Below, in pieces: positions 54,040 through 63,593 of a stretch of DNA of 64,000 bases. The number at the start of each line of letters is the position of its first letter. Position 1 is the first letter of the stretch. The DNA comes from Stutzerimonas kunmingensis. Lineage in GTDB: Bacteria; Pseudomonadota; Gammaproteobacteria; Pseudomonadales; Pseudomonadaceae. Under the pieces are notes generated by a model. The model did no database searches. It saw only the letters and a list, made by a program, of their open reading frames with translations, and was not told the origin of the DNA. Position numbers and translations under genes: made by a program. The stretch spans positions 434,001-498,000 of the forward strand of contig NZ_FORS01000003.1 in the NCBI RefSeq assembly GCF_900114065.1, given 5' to 3'.

Positions 54040-54567
54040 ATGCGACAGGGACTGACAAGTCGGCTTGCAAAGTTAGTGATGGTCTCGGTTCTCTGCGTGA
54101 TCGGAACACCTCTGATCGCGAGTGAAGTGGTGGAGTTCGGCTCGGATGAGTCGGCACGCTATCTCACTGAATTGAAAAAGCTTTATCTCACCAGCAGCGA
54201 TCGCGAAGCGCTGCTTGCGCATAGTAACGGATTGCTCGATACCTACGCATTGCGAGCGGGTTATCAGGTTGGTCAGGCCAATCCGCAGGACTTTCTCTAC
54301 GAGCTGAGCGTGGCCACTCCTGGCGAGTTGCGCATACGCGAGGAAGTCCGCAGCAGCAGCGGCGGTGTTGCCGTGCGCAACCGCAGTCTGTCGGTATTCG
54401 GGCTTGATCCCTATCTGCAATATCAGTGTCCTGCGCAAGGGTTCAGTTGTTCGATCAGCAGCCCCATCGACGGCCTGCCCTTGCTGGTCATTCTGCGCGA
54501 CCCCCAGGGTGCCGAAGAGCTGGCCAAGGCACTGTCTTTTCTGATTCGTAATCTGCAGAAGGGTTGA
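54040..54567 (+). CDS. Exported protein of unknown function
   Basis: A 175-residue protein with a signal peptide (about 1-27, ending TPLIAS) and a mature part of mixed alpha/beta character. It has two cysteines close together (QYQCPAQGFSCSI), suitable for a disulfide. I do not recognise a family. It is transcribed alone, divergent from dipA, and shares a bidirectional terminator with aceF. The mature region has a repeated SSS/Gly loop (RSSSGGVAVRN). A periplasmic location is the only inference offered. Confidence 0.75.
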   Translation: MRQGLTSRLAKLVMVSVLCVIGTPLIASEVVEFGSDESARYLTELKKLYLTSSDREALLAHSNGLLDTYALRAGYQVGQANPQDFLYELSVATPGELRIREEVRSSSGGVAVRNRSLSVFGLDPYLQYQCPAQGFSCSISSPIDGLPLLVILRDPQGAEELAKALSFLIRNLQKG

Positions 54568-54602
54568 CGCAGCAGTTGGTGCGCGTGATCCCTGCACAAT
54601 AG

Positions 54603-54640
54603 AAAACGCCGCATCTTCTTCAGAGGATGCGGCGTTTTTC
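54603..54640. terminator. Bidirectional terminator between exported-protein gene and aceF
   Basis: AAAACGCCGCATC (54603-54615) and GATGCGGCGTTTT (54626-54638) form a 13-bp perfect stem with a 10-base loop. T-runs follow it on both strands, so it can end the plus-strand gene and the minus-strand aceE-aceF transcript. Confidence 0.93.
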
Positions 54641-54654
54641 GTTTGGCTCAGCCG

Positions 54655-56661
54655 TTACAGCAGCAGGGTGCGGATATCCGCCAGCAGCTCCGACAGCCGT
54701 TTGGTGAAGCGTGCGGCAGCAGCCCCGTTGATTACACGGTGATCGTAGGACAGCGAGAGCGGCAACATCAGGCGCGGCTCGAATGCCTTGCCGTCCCAGA
54801 CTGGCTGCATCGTCGCCTTGGATACCCCGAGAATCGCCACTTCCGGCGCGTTGACGATCGGCGTGAAGCCGGTGCCGCCAATGTGGCCAAGGCTGGAAAT
54901 GGTGAAGCAGGCACCCTGCATGGCGTCAGGCGAGAGCTTCTTGCTGCGCGCTTTCTCTGCCAGCGCGGCCGCTTCGCCAGCCAACTGCAGCAAACTCTTC
55001 TGATCCACGTTCTTGATCACCGGGACCATCAGGCCATCCGGCGTATCCACGGCGAAGCCGATGTGCACGTACTTCTTGCGGATCAGTGCCTTGCCGCTTG
55101 GCGCCAGCGAGCTGTTGAAGTCCGGCAGCTCCTTGAGCAGGTGCGCACACGCCTTGAGCAACAACGGCAGCACGGTGAGCTTGACGCCGGCCTTCTCGGC
55201 GGCAGCCTTCTGGGAGACGCGGAAAGCCTCCAGTTCGGTGATGTCGGCCGATTCGAACTGGGTCACGTGCGGTACGTTCAGCCAGCTGCGGTGCAGGTTG
55301 GCTGCGCCGATCTGCATCAGGCGCGACATCGCGACCTCTTCGACTTCGCCGAACTTGCTGAAGTCCACGGCCGGGATCGGCGGAATGCCGGCACCGCCCG
55401 AGGCACCTTCGGCCGGAGCCTGCTTGGCCTTGTGCAGCATGTTTTTGACGTATGCCTGGACATCCTCCTTGAGAATCCGACCCTTGGGACCGGTGGCCGG
55501 AACATCGGCCAGGTCGACGCCGTACTCGCGCGCGGTCATGCGAACCGCCGGCCCGGCGTGAACCTTGGTGCCGGCCTTGCTCGGACCGCTGACGGCCGGA
55601 GCCGGCGTCGCCGCGGCCTTTGCCTCCGGTACGCCCTGCTTGTTCGGTGCGACGGCCTGCTGCTGGGAAACGGCCTCCTGCGGCCTGCTCTCGGCCTTTT
55701 TCGCTGGCGCCGAGCCCTGGACCTTGAGGGTCAGGATCAGGTCGCCAGTCTTGGCATCGTCACCCACCTTGATCGACAGCGACTCCACCACGCCCGCCTT
55801 GGGCGCCGGAATTTCCATGCTGGCCTTGTCGGATTCCAAGGTGATCAGCGACTGGTCTGCCTCGACGCTGTCGCCGGCCTTGATCATGACTTCGATGACC
55901 TTGGCGCTGCCGCTGGAACCGATGTCCGGAATACGAACCTCCTCCACGGACTCGCCTGCAGTTTCGGCCGGTGCTTCTGCGGCCTGCTCGGTCAGTTTCT
56001 CCTTGGCCGGGCCTTGTGCCTGGCTGGCCGGAGCACTGGCCGCTGCCGGCTTGCTCGAGGCGGTACCCTTGAGGATCAGGATCAGGTCGCCGGTACCGAC
56101 TTCGTCGCCCACCTTGACCGAAATGCTCTCGACTACGCCAGCGGCTGGAGAGGGGATCTCCATGCTGGCCTTGTCGGACTCGAGAGTGATCAGCGGTTGC
56201 TCGGCGGCGATGGTATCGCCGGCCTTCACTGAAATCTCGATCACGCTGGCCTTGCCGGAGGAGCCGATGTCCGGAACCTTGATTTCCTGCGACTCGCCTT
56301 CCTCGGCTGAGGCCGAGGGGTTTTCATCGCTCGGAGGCGTAGGTGCTTCGGCTTCATCAGTCGGGCCGCCAGTGCTGGCAGCGGCAGGCTCGGCCGCGGC
56401 TTGCGCCGGCGCTTCGCTGTCAGTTCCTTCTTCGCTTTCCAGCTCAAGTAGCTCGTCACCTTCTTTCAGGCGGTCGCCGAGCTTGACCTTCAAGGCCTTC
56501 ACGACGCCAGCCTTGGGTGCCGGGATTTCCATGCTGGCCTTGTCGGACTCCAGCGTCAGGATGCTCTGGTCCGCTTCGATACGGTCGCCGACCTTGACGA
56601 ACAACTCGATTACTTCACCCTCACCGCTGCCGATGTCGGGTACGCGTATGGTTTCACTCAC
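54655..56661 (-). CDS. aceF: Pyruvate dehydrogenase E2, dihydrolipoamide acetyltransferase
   Basis: A 668-residue E2 core of the pyruvate dehydrogenase complex. Three lipoyl domains are present, each with DKASMEIP (lipoylated lysines at about K41, 162 and 277), joined by Ala/Pro/Glu-rich linkers. An E3/E1-binding domain (about 373-410: VRMTAREYGVDLADVPATG) and the catalytic domain with DHRVINGAAAARF (about 640) follow. The N in place of the more common D is as in Azotobacter/Pseudomonas E2. GTG 56661 is preferred because AGGAGA is 8 bases upstream. It lies 27 bases after aceE. Confidence 0.95.
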   Translation of the reverse strand: MSETIRVPDIGSGEGEVIELFVKVGDRIEADQSILTLESDKASMEIPAPKAGVVKALKVKLGDRLKEGDELLELESEEGTDSEAPAQAAAEPAAASTGGPTDEAEAPTPPSDENPSASAEEGESQEIKVPDIGSSGKASVIEISVKAGDTIAAEQPLITLESDKASMEIPSPAAGVVESISVKVGDEVGTGDLILILKGTASSKPAAASAPASQAQGPAKEKLTEQAAEAPAETAGESVEEVRIPDIGSSGSAKVIEVMIKAGDSVEADQSLITLESDKASMEIPAPKAGVVESLSIKVGDDAKTGDLILTLKVQGSAPAKKAESRPQEAVSQQQAVAPNKQGVPEAKAAATPAPAVSGPSKAGTKVHAGPAVRMTAREYGVDLADVPATGPKGRILKEDVQAYVKNMLHKAKQAPAEGASGGAGIPPIPAVDFSKFGEVEEVAMSRLMQIGAANLHRSWLNVPHVTQFESADITELEAFRVSQKAAAEKAGVKLTVLPLLLKACAHLLKELPDFNSSLAPSGKALIRKKYVHIGFAVDTPDGLMVPVIKNVDQKSLLQLAGEAAALAEKARSKKLSPDAMQGACFTISSLGHIGGTGFTPIVNAPEVAILGVSKATMQPVWDGKAFEPRLMLPLSLSYDHRVINGAAAARFTKRLSELLADIRTLLL

Positions 56662-56688
56662 AATAGGTTCTCCTGTGCGCACGCAGCA

Positions 56689-59334
56689 TCAGCAATCCAG
56701 CGGATTGCGCTTCTCGGGGTCGATACCGAACTCGGTGATGGCATTGGCCACCACGGTGCGTTCGATGGCGCCGCGATCGGCGAGTGCCTGCAGTGCCGCG
56801 ACGGCAACCCAGCGGCGGTCGACTTCGAAGAAGTCACGCAGCTTGGCGCGCGAGTCGCTGCGGCCGAAGCCGTCAGTGCCGAGCACCTGGTATTCGCGCG
56901 ACGGAACCCACTGACGAATCTGATCGGCGAACAGCTTCATGTAGTCGGTCGAGGCCACTACCGGGCCTTCGCGGCCTTCCAGACACTGCTCGACATAGCT
57001 CTTGCGCGGCTCCTCTGTCGGGTGCAGACGGTTCCAGCGGTCGACCGCCAGGCCATCGCGACGCAGCTCGTTGAAGCTGGTTACGCTCCAGACGTCGGCG
57101 CCGACACCCATCTTGGCGAGGATGTCCACTGCAGCACGCACTTCACGCAGGATGGTGCCCGAGCCCAGCAGCTGTACACGGTGCTTGAAGTCGCCCTTGG
57201 CTTCCTCGAGCAGGTACATGCCCTTGATGATGCCGTCCTCGACACCCTGCGGCATGGCCGGCTGCTGGTAGTTCTCGTTCATCACGGTGATGTAGTAGTA
57301 GACGCTCTTCTGCAGCTCCATCATTTCGTGCATGCCGTGATGCATGATTACCGCCAGCTCATAGCCGTAGGTGGGGTCATAGCTGCGGCAGTTGGGGATG
57401 GTGCTGGCGAGGATGTGGCTATGCCCGTCCTCGTGCTGCAGGCCTTCGCCGTTCAGGGTGGTGCGTCCGGAGGTGCCACCGAGCAGGAAACCACGGGTCT
57501 GGGCATCGCCGGCCGCCCAGGCCAGGTCGCCGATCCGCTGGAAGCCAAACATCGAATAGAAGATGTAGACCGGCAGCATCGGCTGGTTGTAGTTGCTGTA
57601 GGCGGTACCCGCCGCGATGAACGAGGAGAAGGCACCCGCTTCGTTCAGGCCTTCCTGCAGGATCTGGCCGTCCTTCTCTTCGCGGTAGTACATCACCTGA
57701 TCACGGTCGACCGGCTCGTAAAGCTGCCCCACCGGGGAATAGATACCCAGCTGACGGAACATGCCTTCCATGCCGAAGGTGCGCGCCTCGTCGGCGAGGA
57801 TCGGCACGATGCGCTTGCCCAGATCCTTGTCCTTCACCAGCTGCGACAGGATCCGACCGAACGCCATGGTGGTGGAGATCTCGCGATCACCGGAACCGTC
57901 GAGCACTGCTTTGAGGGTGTCCAATGGCGGCGTCGGGATGCTGAAGCTCTTCGGACGGCGCTGCGGCAGCGAGCCACCGAGTTTCTCGCGGCACTTGCGC
58001 AGGTAGCGCATCTCGGCGCTGTCTTCGGCCGGGCGGTAGAACGGCAGTTCTTCGAGCTGCGAATCGTTGACCGGGATGTCGAAGCGGTCGCGGAATTTCT
58101 TCAGGCTGTCGATATCGACTTTCTTGGTGTTGTGGGCGATGTTCTTCGCCTCACCGGCACCGGTGCCGTAACCCTTGATGGTCTTGGCCAGGATGACTGT
58201 CGGCTGGCCCTTGTGGTTGACCGCCTGGTGGTAGGCCGCATAGACCTTGTACGGATCGTGGCCGCCGCGGTTGAGCTTCCAGACTTCCTCGTCGGACATG
58301 CTCTCGACACGCTTGAGCAGCTCGGGATCGGCACCGAAGAAATGCTTGCGCACATAGGCGCCGTCTTTGGCCTTGTAGTTCTGGTATTCGCCGTCGATGG
58401 CTTCGTCCATGCGGCGCTGCATGCGGCCGTCTTCGTCGGCGGCGAACAGTGGGTCCCACAGGCGGCCCCAGACGACCTTGTTGACGTTCCAGTTGGCGCC
58501 TTTGAATACGCCTTCCAGCTCCTGGATGATCTTGCTGTTGCCGCGTACCGGACCGTCCAGACGCTGCAGGTTGCAGTTGATGACGAACACCAGGTTGTCG
58601 AGATTTTCACGACCGGCCAGGGAAATGGCGCCGAGGGTTTCCGGCTCGTCGCACTCGCCGTCACCGATGAAGCACCAGACGCGTTGCTTGCCTTTCGGAA
58701 TGAAGCCGCGGTTCTCCAGGTACTTCATGAAGCGCGCCTGGTAGATCGCAGTGATCGGGCCGAGACCCATGGACACGGTCGGGAACTGCCAGAAGTCCGG
58801 CATCAGGTGCGGGTGCGGGTAGCTCGACAGGCCTTGTCCGTCCACTTCCTGGCGGAAGTTGAGCATCTGGTCTTCGCTCAGGCGGCCTTCGAGAAAGGCG
58901 CGGGCGTAAATGCCAGGGGAGGCATGCCCCTGATAGTAGATCAGGTCGCCGCCGTGCTCTTCCGTTGGGGCCTGGAAGAAATAGTTGAAACCGATGTCGT
59001 AGAGGGTCGCGCTGGAAGCGAAGGTGGAGATGTGCCCACCCAGATCCGGATCCTTGAGGTTGGCGCGCATCACCATCGCCAGTGCGTTCCAGCGGACCAG
59101 GGAGCGAATGCGGCGCTCCATGAACAGGTCGCCAGGCATCTTGGCTTCACGGGTAACGGGGATGGTGTTGCGGTACGGCGTGGTGATGCCGTAGGGCAGG
59201 GGGGTGCCGCTACGTGTGGCCAGTTCACCCATCCGGGTCATCAGGTAGTGAGCGCGGTCTTCACCCTCGCGGTCGAGGACGGACTCGAGGGCGTCCAGCC
59301 ATTCCTGGGTTTCGACGGGATCGAGATCTTGCAT
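56689..59334 (-). CDS. aceE: Pyruvate dehydrogenase E1 component (homodimeric)
   Basis: An 881-residue thiamine-diphosphate enzyme decarboxylating pyruvate and acetylating E2 lipoyl groups. The TPP motif is GDGECDEPETLGAISLAGRENLDNLVFVINCN; GHASPGIYARAFLEGRL and SYPHPHLMPDFW are further family segments. ATG 59334 (MQDLDPVETQEW) has GGAG 7 bases upstream and fits the pseudomonad start; an ATG 12 bases earlier lacks a good site. The promoter region carries paired GntR-type operators. The homodimeric E1 is the proteobacterial type. Confidence 0.96.
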   Translation of the reverse strand: MQDLDPVETQEWLDALESVLDREGEDRAHYLMTRMGELATRSGTPLPYGITTPYRNTIPVTREAKMPGDLFMERRIRSLVRWNALAMVMRANLKDPDLGGHISTFASSATLYDIGFNYFFQAPTEEHGGDLIYYQGHASPGIYARAFLEGRLSEDQMLNFRQEVDGQGLSSYPHPHLMPDFWQFPTVSMGLGPITAIYQARFMKYLENRGFIPKGKQRVWCFIGDGECDEPETLGAISLAGRENLDNLVFVINCNLQRLDGPVRGNSKIIQELEGVFKGANWNVNKVVWGRLWDPLFAADEDGRMQRRMDEAIDGEYQNYKAKDGAYVRKHFFGADPELLKRVESMSDEEVWKLNRGGHDPYKVYAAYHQAVNHKGQPTVILAKTIKGYGTGAGEAKNIAHNTKKVDIDSLKKFRDRFDIPVNDSQLEELPFYRPAEDSAEMRYLRKCREKLGGSLPQRRPKSFSIPTPPLDTLKAVLDGSGDREISTTMAFGRILSQLVKDKDLGKRIVPILADEARTFGMEGMFRQLGIYSPVGQLYEPVDRDQVMYYREEKDGQILQEGLNEAGAFSSFIAAGTAYSNYNQPMLPVYIFYSMFGFQRIGDLAWAAGDAQTRGFLLGGTSGRTTLNGEGLQHEDGHSHILASTIPNCRSYDPTYGYELAVIMHHGMHEMMELQKSVYYYITVMNENYQQPAMPQGVEDGIIKGMYLLEEAKGDFKHRVQLLGSGTILREVRAAVDILAKMGVGADVWSVTSFNELRRDGLAVDRWNRLHPTEEPRKSYVEQCLEGREGPVVASTDYMKLFADQIRQWVPSREYQVLGTDGFGRSDSRAKLRDFFEVDRRWVAVAALQALADRGAIERTVVANAITEFGIDPEKRNPLDC

Positions 59335-59445
59335 GGCTTGCTCCATGGCGGAAAGGCTTCCAGAATCGGTTGCCTGTTCGCGACCGGCTTTGTGGGCCGG
59401 TGCGTGTAATGTTCTTGGACGAGTGCCGGGGGTAGGACCGGGCGT

Positions 59446-59513
59446 CTGTAGTTTTACTACAAAATGACGTCGGGATCAGCCCCCTGAAATACTCTTTAGT
59501 AGTAAAACTACAG
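59446..59513. promoter_or_regulatory. Paired GntR/PdhR-type operators at the aceE-glnE divergent promoter
   Basis: CTGTAGTTTTACTAC (59446-59460) and GTAGTAAAACTACAG (59499-59513) are exact inverted copies. Each contains TAGT-TTT/AAA-ACTA, fitting the FadR/PdhR-subfamily pattern TNGT-NNN-ACNA (59449-59459 and 59500-59510). Centres are 51 bp apart, close to five helical turns, so a looping or cooperative repressor is plausible. They lie 112-180 bp before the aceE start and about 88-155 bp before glnE. E. coli PdhR controls pdh through a related site; the pseudomonad regulator is not in the window. Confidence 0.72.
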
Positions 59514-59600
59514 ATCAGCGGCGCTGGCATTTTCCTGAGAAAGGCATCTGCGAGGCTCTGAATCGCGCGGTTTCACTGTGTTGCTGTGAAGGAAACCTCA

Positions 59601-62546
59601 ATGAGTCTGCCATCGCTGGTTGCATTGCCGCCCTCGCTTCTGCCTTTTGTCAGTCGTGCCGAAGAGTCGTTCCTCGCTGCTGCCGGCAGCCTGTCGGATG
59701 CCATTGCGGCACGTTGCCGCGCCTGGCTGGTGGAGCAGCGCGAGGCGTTCGGCCGGGTCTGTGCGGCGAGCGACTTCGTCAGCGAACAGGTTAGTCGAGA
59801 TCCGCAGATGCTGCTGCAGCTGGCCGAGCTGGGCTGGCTGGACAGATCGCTCGCGCCGGCCGAGATGCGTGACGCACTGAGCGAGCAGGTCGCCGCGTGC
59901 GACAGCGAGGATGCCCTGGCGCTGACCTTGCGCCGCTTCCGGACCCGCCAGCAGGTGCGGATCATCTGGCGCGACCTGACCCGTCAGGCCGACCTTGCCG
60001 AAACCTGTCGCGACCTTTCCGATCTCGCCGATGCGTCGGTCGATCTGGCGTATCACTGGCTGTACACACGCCATTGCGAGCAGTTCGGCGTACCCACCGG
60101 GCGTCGCAGCGGCAACCCGCAACACATGGTCATCCTTGGCATGGGCAAGCTGGGCGCCCATGAGCTGAATCTGTCCTCGGACATCGACCTGATCTTCGGG
60201 TACCCCGAGGGGGGCGAAACCGTGGGTGCCAAGCGCTCGCTGGACAATCAGGAGTTCTTCGTCCGGCTCGGTCAGCGGCTGATCAAGTCGCTGGACGCCA
60301 TCACCGTCGATGGCTTCGTCTTCCGCGTCGATATGCGCCTACGCCCGTACGGTTCGTCCGGTCCGCTGGTCTACAGCTTCAACGCGCTGGAACAGTACTA
60401 CCAGGACCAGGGGCGTGACTGGGAGCGCTACGCGATGATCAAGGCGCGTGTCATCGGTGGCGACCAGCAGGCCGGCAAGGAGCTGCTGGAAATGCTGCGG
60501 CCGTTCGTCTATCGGCGCTACCTTGATTTCTCCGCCATCGAAGCGCTGCGCACCATGAAGCAGCTGATCCAGCAGGAAGTGCGGCGCAAGGGCATGGCTT
60601 CGAATATCAAGCTGGGTGCCGGTGGCATCCGCGAGGTGGAGTTCATCGCCCAGGCGTTTCAGCTGATTCACGGCGGGCGCGATCTCAGCCTGCAGCAGCG
60701 GCCGTTGCTCAAGGTGCTGGCTACCCTGGAAGGTCAGGGCTATCTGCCGGGTGCGGCGGTGAAGGAGCTGCGCGAAGGCTATGAGTTTCTGCGCTATACC
60801 GAGCATGCGCTGCAGGCCATCGCTGATCGCCAGACGCAGATGCTGCCGGAGACTGAGGTCGACTGCGCGCGGGTCGCCTTCATGCTCGGTTTCGACAGCT
60901 GGCAGGCCTTCCACGAGCAGCTGTTGCACTGGCGTGGGCGTATCGACTGGCATTTTCACCAGGTTATCGCCGACCCGGACGAGGACGAGAATGCCGAAGG
61001 CGAGGCGCTGGTCGGCGGCGAGTGGTTGCCGCTGTGGGAGCAGGACTGGGACGAAGAGTTCGCCTGTCGACAGCTGTCCGAAGCCGGGTTCCGTGATGGC
61101 CAGGTTGCCTGTCAGCGCCTCGCCGCACTGCGTAATGCCAGTCAGGTCAGGACCATGCAGCGTCTCGGCCGCGAGCGTCTGGATGCCTTCATTCCTCGTT
61201 TGCTGGCACAGGCTGTCGAGCAGGACGACCCGGATCTGGTGCTCGAGCGCGTGCTGCCATTGGTCGAGGCGGTGGCCCGGCGTTCGGCCTATCTCGTATT
61301 GCTGACCGAAAATCCCGGCGCGCTGCAGCGGTTGCTCGAACTCTGCGCGGCCAGCCCGTGGGTCGCCGAGCAGATCGCGCGGTTCCCGTTGCTGCTCGAC
61401 GAATTGCTCAACGCCGGTCGTTTGTATAGCCCGCCGCTGGCGCCGGAGCTGGCCGCAGAATTGCGCGAGCGGCTGATGCGTATTCCCGAGGATGACCTCG
61501 AGCAGCAGATGGAGGCGCTGCGTCATTTCAAGTTGGCGCATCGCCTGCGCGTCGCAGCCTCGGAGATCGCCGGGACGCTGCCGTTGATGAAGGTCAGTGA
61601 CTACCTGACCTGGCTGGCGGAGGCCATTCTGCAGGAAGTACTGACCCTGGCCTGGCGCCACACTGTCGCGCGTCATGGTCAGCCGCAGCGCAGCGACGGC
61701 ACGCTGTGCGATCCGGCCTTCGTCATCGTCGGTTACGGCAAGGTCGGCGGGATCGAGCTCGGTCACGGTTCCGACCTGGATTTGGTGTTCATCCATGACG
61801 GCGACCCTGCCGCCGAGACCAATGGCGCCAAGCCCATCGACACCGCGCAGTTCTTTACCCGTCTAGGTCAGCGCATCATTCATCTGCTGACTACCCAGAC
61901 CACCTCCGGCCAGCTGTACGAGGTGGACATGCGCCTGCGTCCGTCCGGCGCTTCCGGGCTGCTGGTCAGCTCCCTCGGCGCCTTCGAGCGCTACCAGGGC
62001 CAGGAAGCCTGGACCTGGGAGCACCAGGCGCTGGTGCGTGCGCGGGTGCTGGTTGGCTGTCCGCAGCTGACTGCCGACTTCGAACGGGTGCGCGCCGGTG
62101 TGCTCGGTCGTGAACGTGATCTGGATGCGCTGCGTCGCGAAGTCAGCGACATGCGCGCGAAGATGCGCGACAACCTCGGGACCCGCGCGACACATGCGGG
62201 GACTGCCGAGCAAGCCTTCGACGGCGCAGCCGAGTTCAATCTCAAGCAGGACGCCGGTGGTATCGTGGATATCGAATTTATGGTGCAATACGCGGCTTTG
62301 GCGTGGTCGCACCAGCATCCCGAACTGCTGCGCTATACCGATAACATCCGCATTCTCGATGGGTTGGAGCAGGCCGGGTTGATGACCGGCGATGAGGTTC
62401 GGCTGCTGCAGGATGCCTACAAGGCCTACCGCGCCGCAGCGCACCGGCAATCACTGCAGAAGCAGCCCGGAGTGGTGAGTGGGGATCAATTCCACGACGA
62501 GCGCCGCGCTGTCATGCGTATCTGGCGTGAGTTGGGCCTAAGCTGA
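59601..62546 (+). CDS. glnE: Glutamine synthetase adenylyltransferase/deadenylase
   Basis: A 981-residue bifunctional enzyme that adenylylates and deadenylylates glutamine synthetase under PII control. Two GlnE nucleotidyltransferase domains are visible: N-terminal with GMGKLGAHELNLSSDIDLIFGY (about 183) for removal, and C-terminal with GYGKVGGIELGHGSDLDLVFIH (about 713) for addition. Helical regulatory regions follow each. ATG 59601 has AAGGA 7 bases upstream; an earlier GTG in frame overlaps that site. Confidence 0.95.
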   Translation: MSLPSLVALPPSLLPFVSRAEESFLAAAGSLSDAIAARCRAWLVEQREAFGRVCAASDFVSEQVSRDPQMLLQLAELGWLDRSLAPAEMRDALSEQVAACDSEDALALTLRRFRTRQQVRIIWRDLTRQADLAETCRDLSDLADASVDLAYHWLYTRHCEQFGVPTGRRSGNPQHMVILGMGKLGAHELNLSSDIDLIFGYPEGGETVGAKRSLDNQEFFVRLGQRLIKSLDAITVDGFVFRVDMRLRPYGSSGPLVYSFNALEQYYQDQGRDWERYAMIKARVIGGDQQAGKELLEMLRPFVYRRYLDFSAIEALRTMKQLIQQEVRRKGMASNIKLGAGGIREVEFIAQAFQLIHGGRDLSLQQRPLLKVLATLEGQGYLPGAAVKELREGYEFLRYTEHALQAIADRQTQMLPETEVDCARVAFMLGFDSWQAFHEQLLHWRGRIDWHFHQVIADPDEDENAEGEALVGGEWLPLWEQDWDEEFACRQLSEAGFRDGQVACQRLAALRNASQVRTMQRLGRERLDAFIPRLLAQAVEQDDPDLVLERVLPLVEAVARRSAYLVLLTENPGALQRLLELCAASPWVAEQIARFPLLLDELLNAGRLYSPPLAPELAAELRERLMRIPEDDLEQQMEALRHFKLAHRLRVAASEIAGTLPLMKVSDYLTWLAEAILQEVLTLAWRHTVARHGQPQRSDGTLCDPAFVIVGYGKVGGIELGHGSDLDLVFIHDGDPAAETNGAKPIDTAQFFTRLGQRIIHLLTTQTTSGQLYEVDMRLRPSGASGLLVSSLGAFERYQGQEAWTWEHQALVRARVLVGCPQLTADFERVRAGVLGRERDLDALRREVSDMRAKMRDNLGTRATHAGTAEQAFDGAAEFNLKQDAGGIVDIEFMVQYAALAWSHQHPELLRYTDNIRILDGLEQAGLMTGDEVRLLQDAYKAYRAAAHRQSLQKQPGVVSGDQFHDERRAVMRIWRELGLS

Positions 62547-62595
62547 GCCCCTCGTCGGGCTACTGGCAAATTCGAATTCTGAGGAGCTGGCAACG

Positions 62596-63519
62596 ATGTC
62601 GATGGCCGATCGTGATGGCGTCATCTGGTATGACGGCGAACTGGTGCAGTGGCGTGATGCGACCACCCATGTGCTGACCCATACCCTGCACTACGGCATG
62701 GGCGTATTCGAAGGCGTACGCGCCTACAACACACCGGACGGCACGGCGATCTTCCGCCTGCAGGCGCACACCGACCGCCTGTTCGATTCGGCACACATCA
62801 TGAACATGCCGATGCCGTACTCGAAGGAAGAGATCAACGAAGCGACCCGCGCCGCAGTGCGCGAGAACAACCTGGAAAGCGCCTACATCCGCCCGATGGT
62901 GTTCTACGGAAGCGAAGGCATGGGCCTGCGCGCCAGCGGCCTGAAAGTGCACGTGATCGTCGCGGCATGGCATTGGGGCGCCTACATGGGCGACGAGGCG
63001 CTGGAACTGGGCATCAAGGTGCGCACCAGCTCCTTCACCCGTCACCACGTCAACATCACCATGACCCGCGCCAAGTCCAACGGTGCCTACATCAACTCGA
63101 TGCTGGCCCTGCAGGAAGCCATTTCCGGTGGCGCTGACGAAGCGTTGATGCTGGATCCTGAAGGCTACGTGGCCGAAGGTTCGGGCGAGAACATCTTCAT
63201 CATCAAGGATGGCGCGATCTACACCCCGGAAGTGACCGCCTGCCTGAATGGCATCACGCGTGGCACCGTGCTGACCCTGGCCGCCGAGCACGGCCTGAAG
63301 GTGGTCGAGAAGCGCATCACCCGCGACGAGGTCTATATCGCTGACGAAGCCTTCTTCACCGGAACTGCCGCAGAGGTGACGCCGATTCGCGAAGTCGATG
63401 GCCGCGCCATCGGCATCGGTCGTCGTGGCCCAGTGACCGAAAAGTTGCAGAAGGCCTACTTCGATCTGGTCTCCGGCAAGACCGCTGCTCATGCCGAATG
63501 GCGGACACTGGTCAAGTAA
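62596..63519 (+). CDS. ilvE: Branched-chain amino acid aminotransferase
   Basis: A 307-residue class IV PLP aminotransferase for Val, Leu and Ile. The PLP lysine is K160 in TRAKSNGAYINS; the N-terminal DGELVQW, HYGMGVFEGVRAY, and EGSGENIF and GITRGTV segments are typical. GAGGAG lies about 10 bases before the ATG. It is 49 bases after glnE and 74 bases before waaF, in the PA5014-PA5012-like order. Confidence 0.95.
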   Translation: MSMADRDGVIWYDGELVQWRDATTHVLTHTLHYGMGVFEGVRAYNTPDGTAIFRLQAHTDRLFDSAHIMNMPMPYSKEEINEATRAAVRENNLESAYIRPMVFYGSEGMGLRASGLKVHVIVAAWHWGAYMGDEALELGIKVRTSSFTRHHVNITMTRAKSNGAYINSMLALQEAISGGADEALMLDPEGYVAEGSGENIFIIKDGAIYTPEVTACLNGITRGTVLTLAAEHGLKVVEKRITRDEVYIADEAFFTGTAAEVTPIREVDGRAIGIGRRGPVTEKLQKAYFDLVSGKTAAHAEWRTLVK

Positions 63520-63529
63520 GCGCAGGCGC

Positions 63530-63568
63530 CAAGCTGCACGCGGCCGATGGTTTGCCGCTTGCAGCTTG
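63530..63568. repeat. REP-like inverted repeat between ilvE and waaF
   Basis: CAAGCTGCACGCGG (63530-63543) and CCGCTTGCAGCTTG (63555-63568) pair over 14 bases with one mismatch, followed by further GCTTGAAGCTGC-like units up to 63590. Such AAGCTTGCAGCTT-type extragenic repeats are common in Pseudomonas genomes. No T-run follows, so it is unlikely to be a strict terminator. Confidence 0.65.
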
Positions 63569-63593
63569 AGGCTCGTGGCTTGAAGCTGCCCTT

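Noticed and set aside
59335..59346. Upstream ATG of aceE adding MEQA
   Set aside because: The later ATG has GGAG at good spacing and gives the MQDLDP start typical of pseudomonad AceE.
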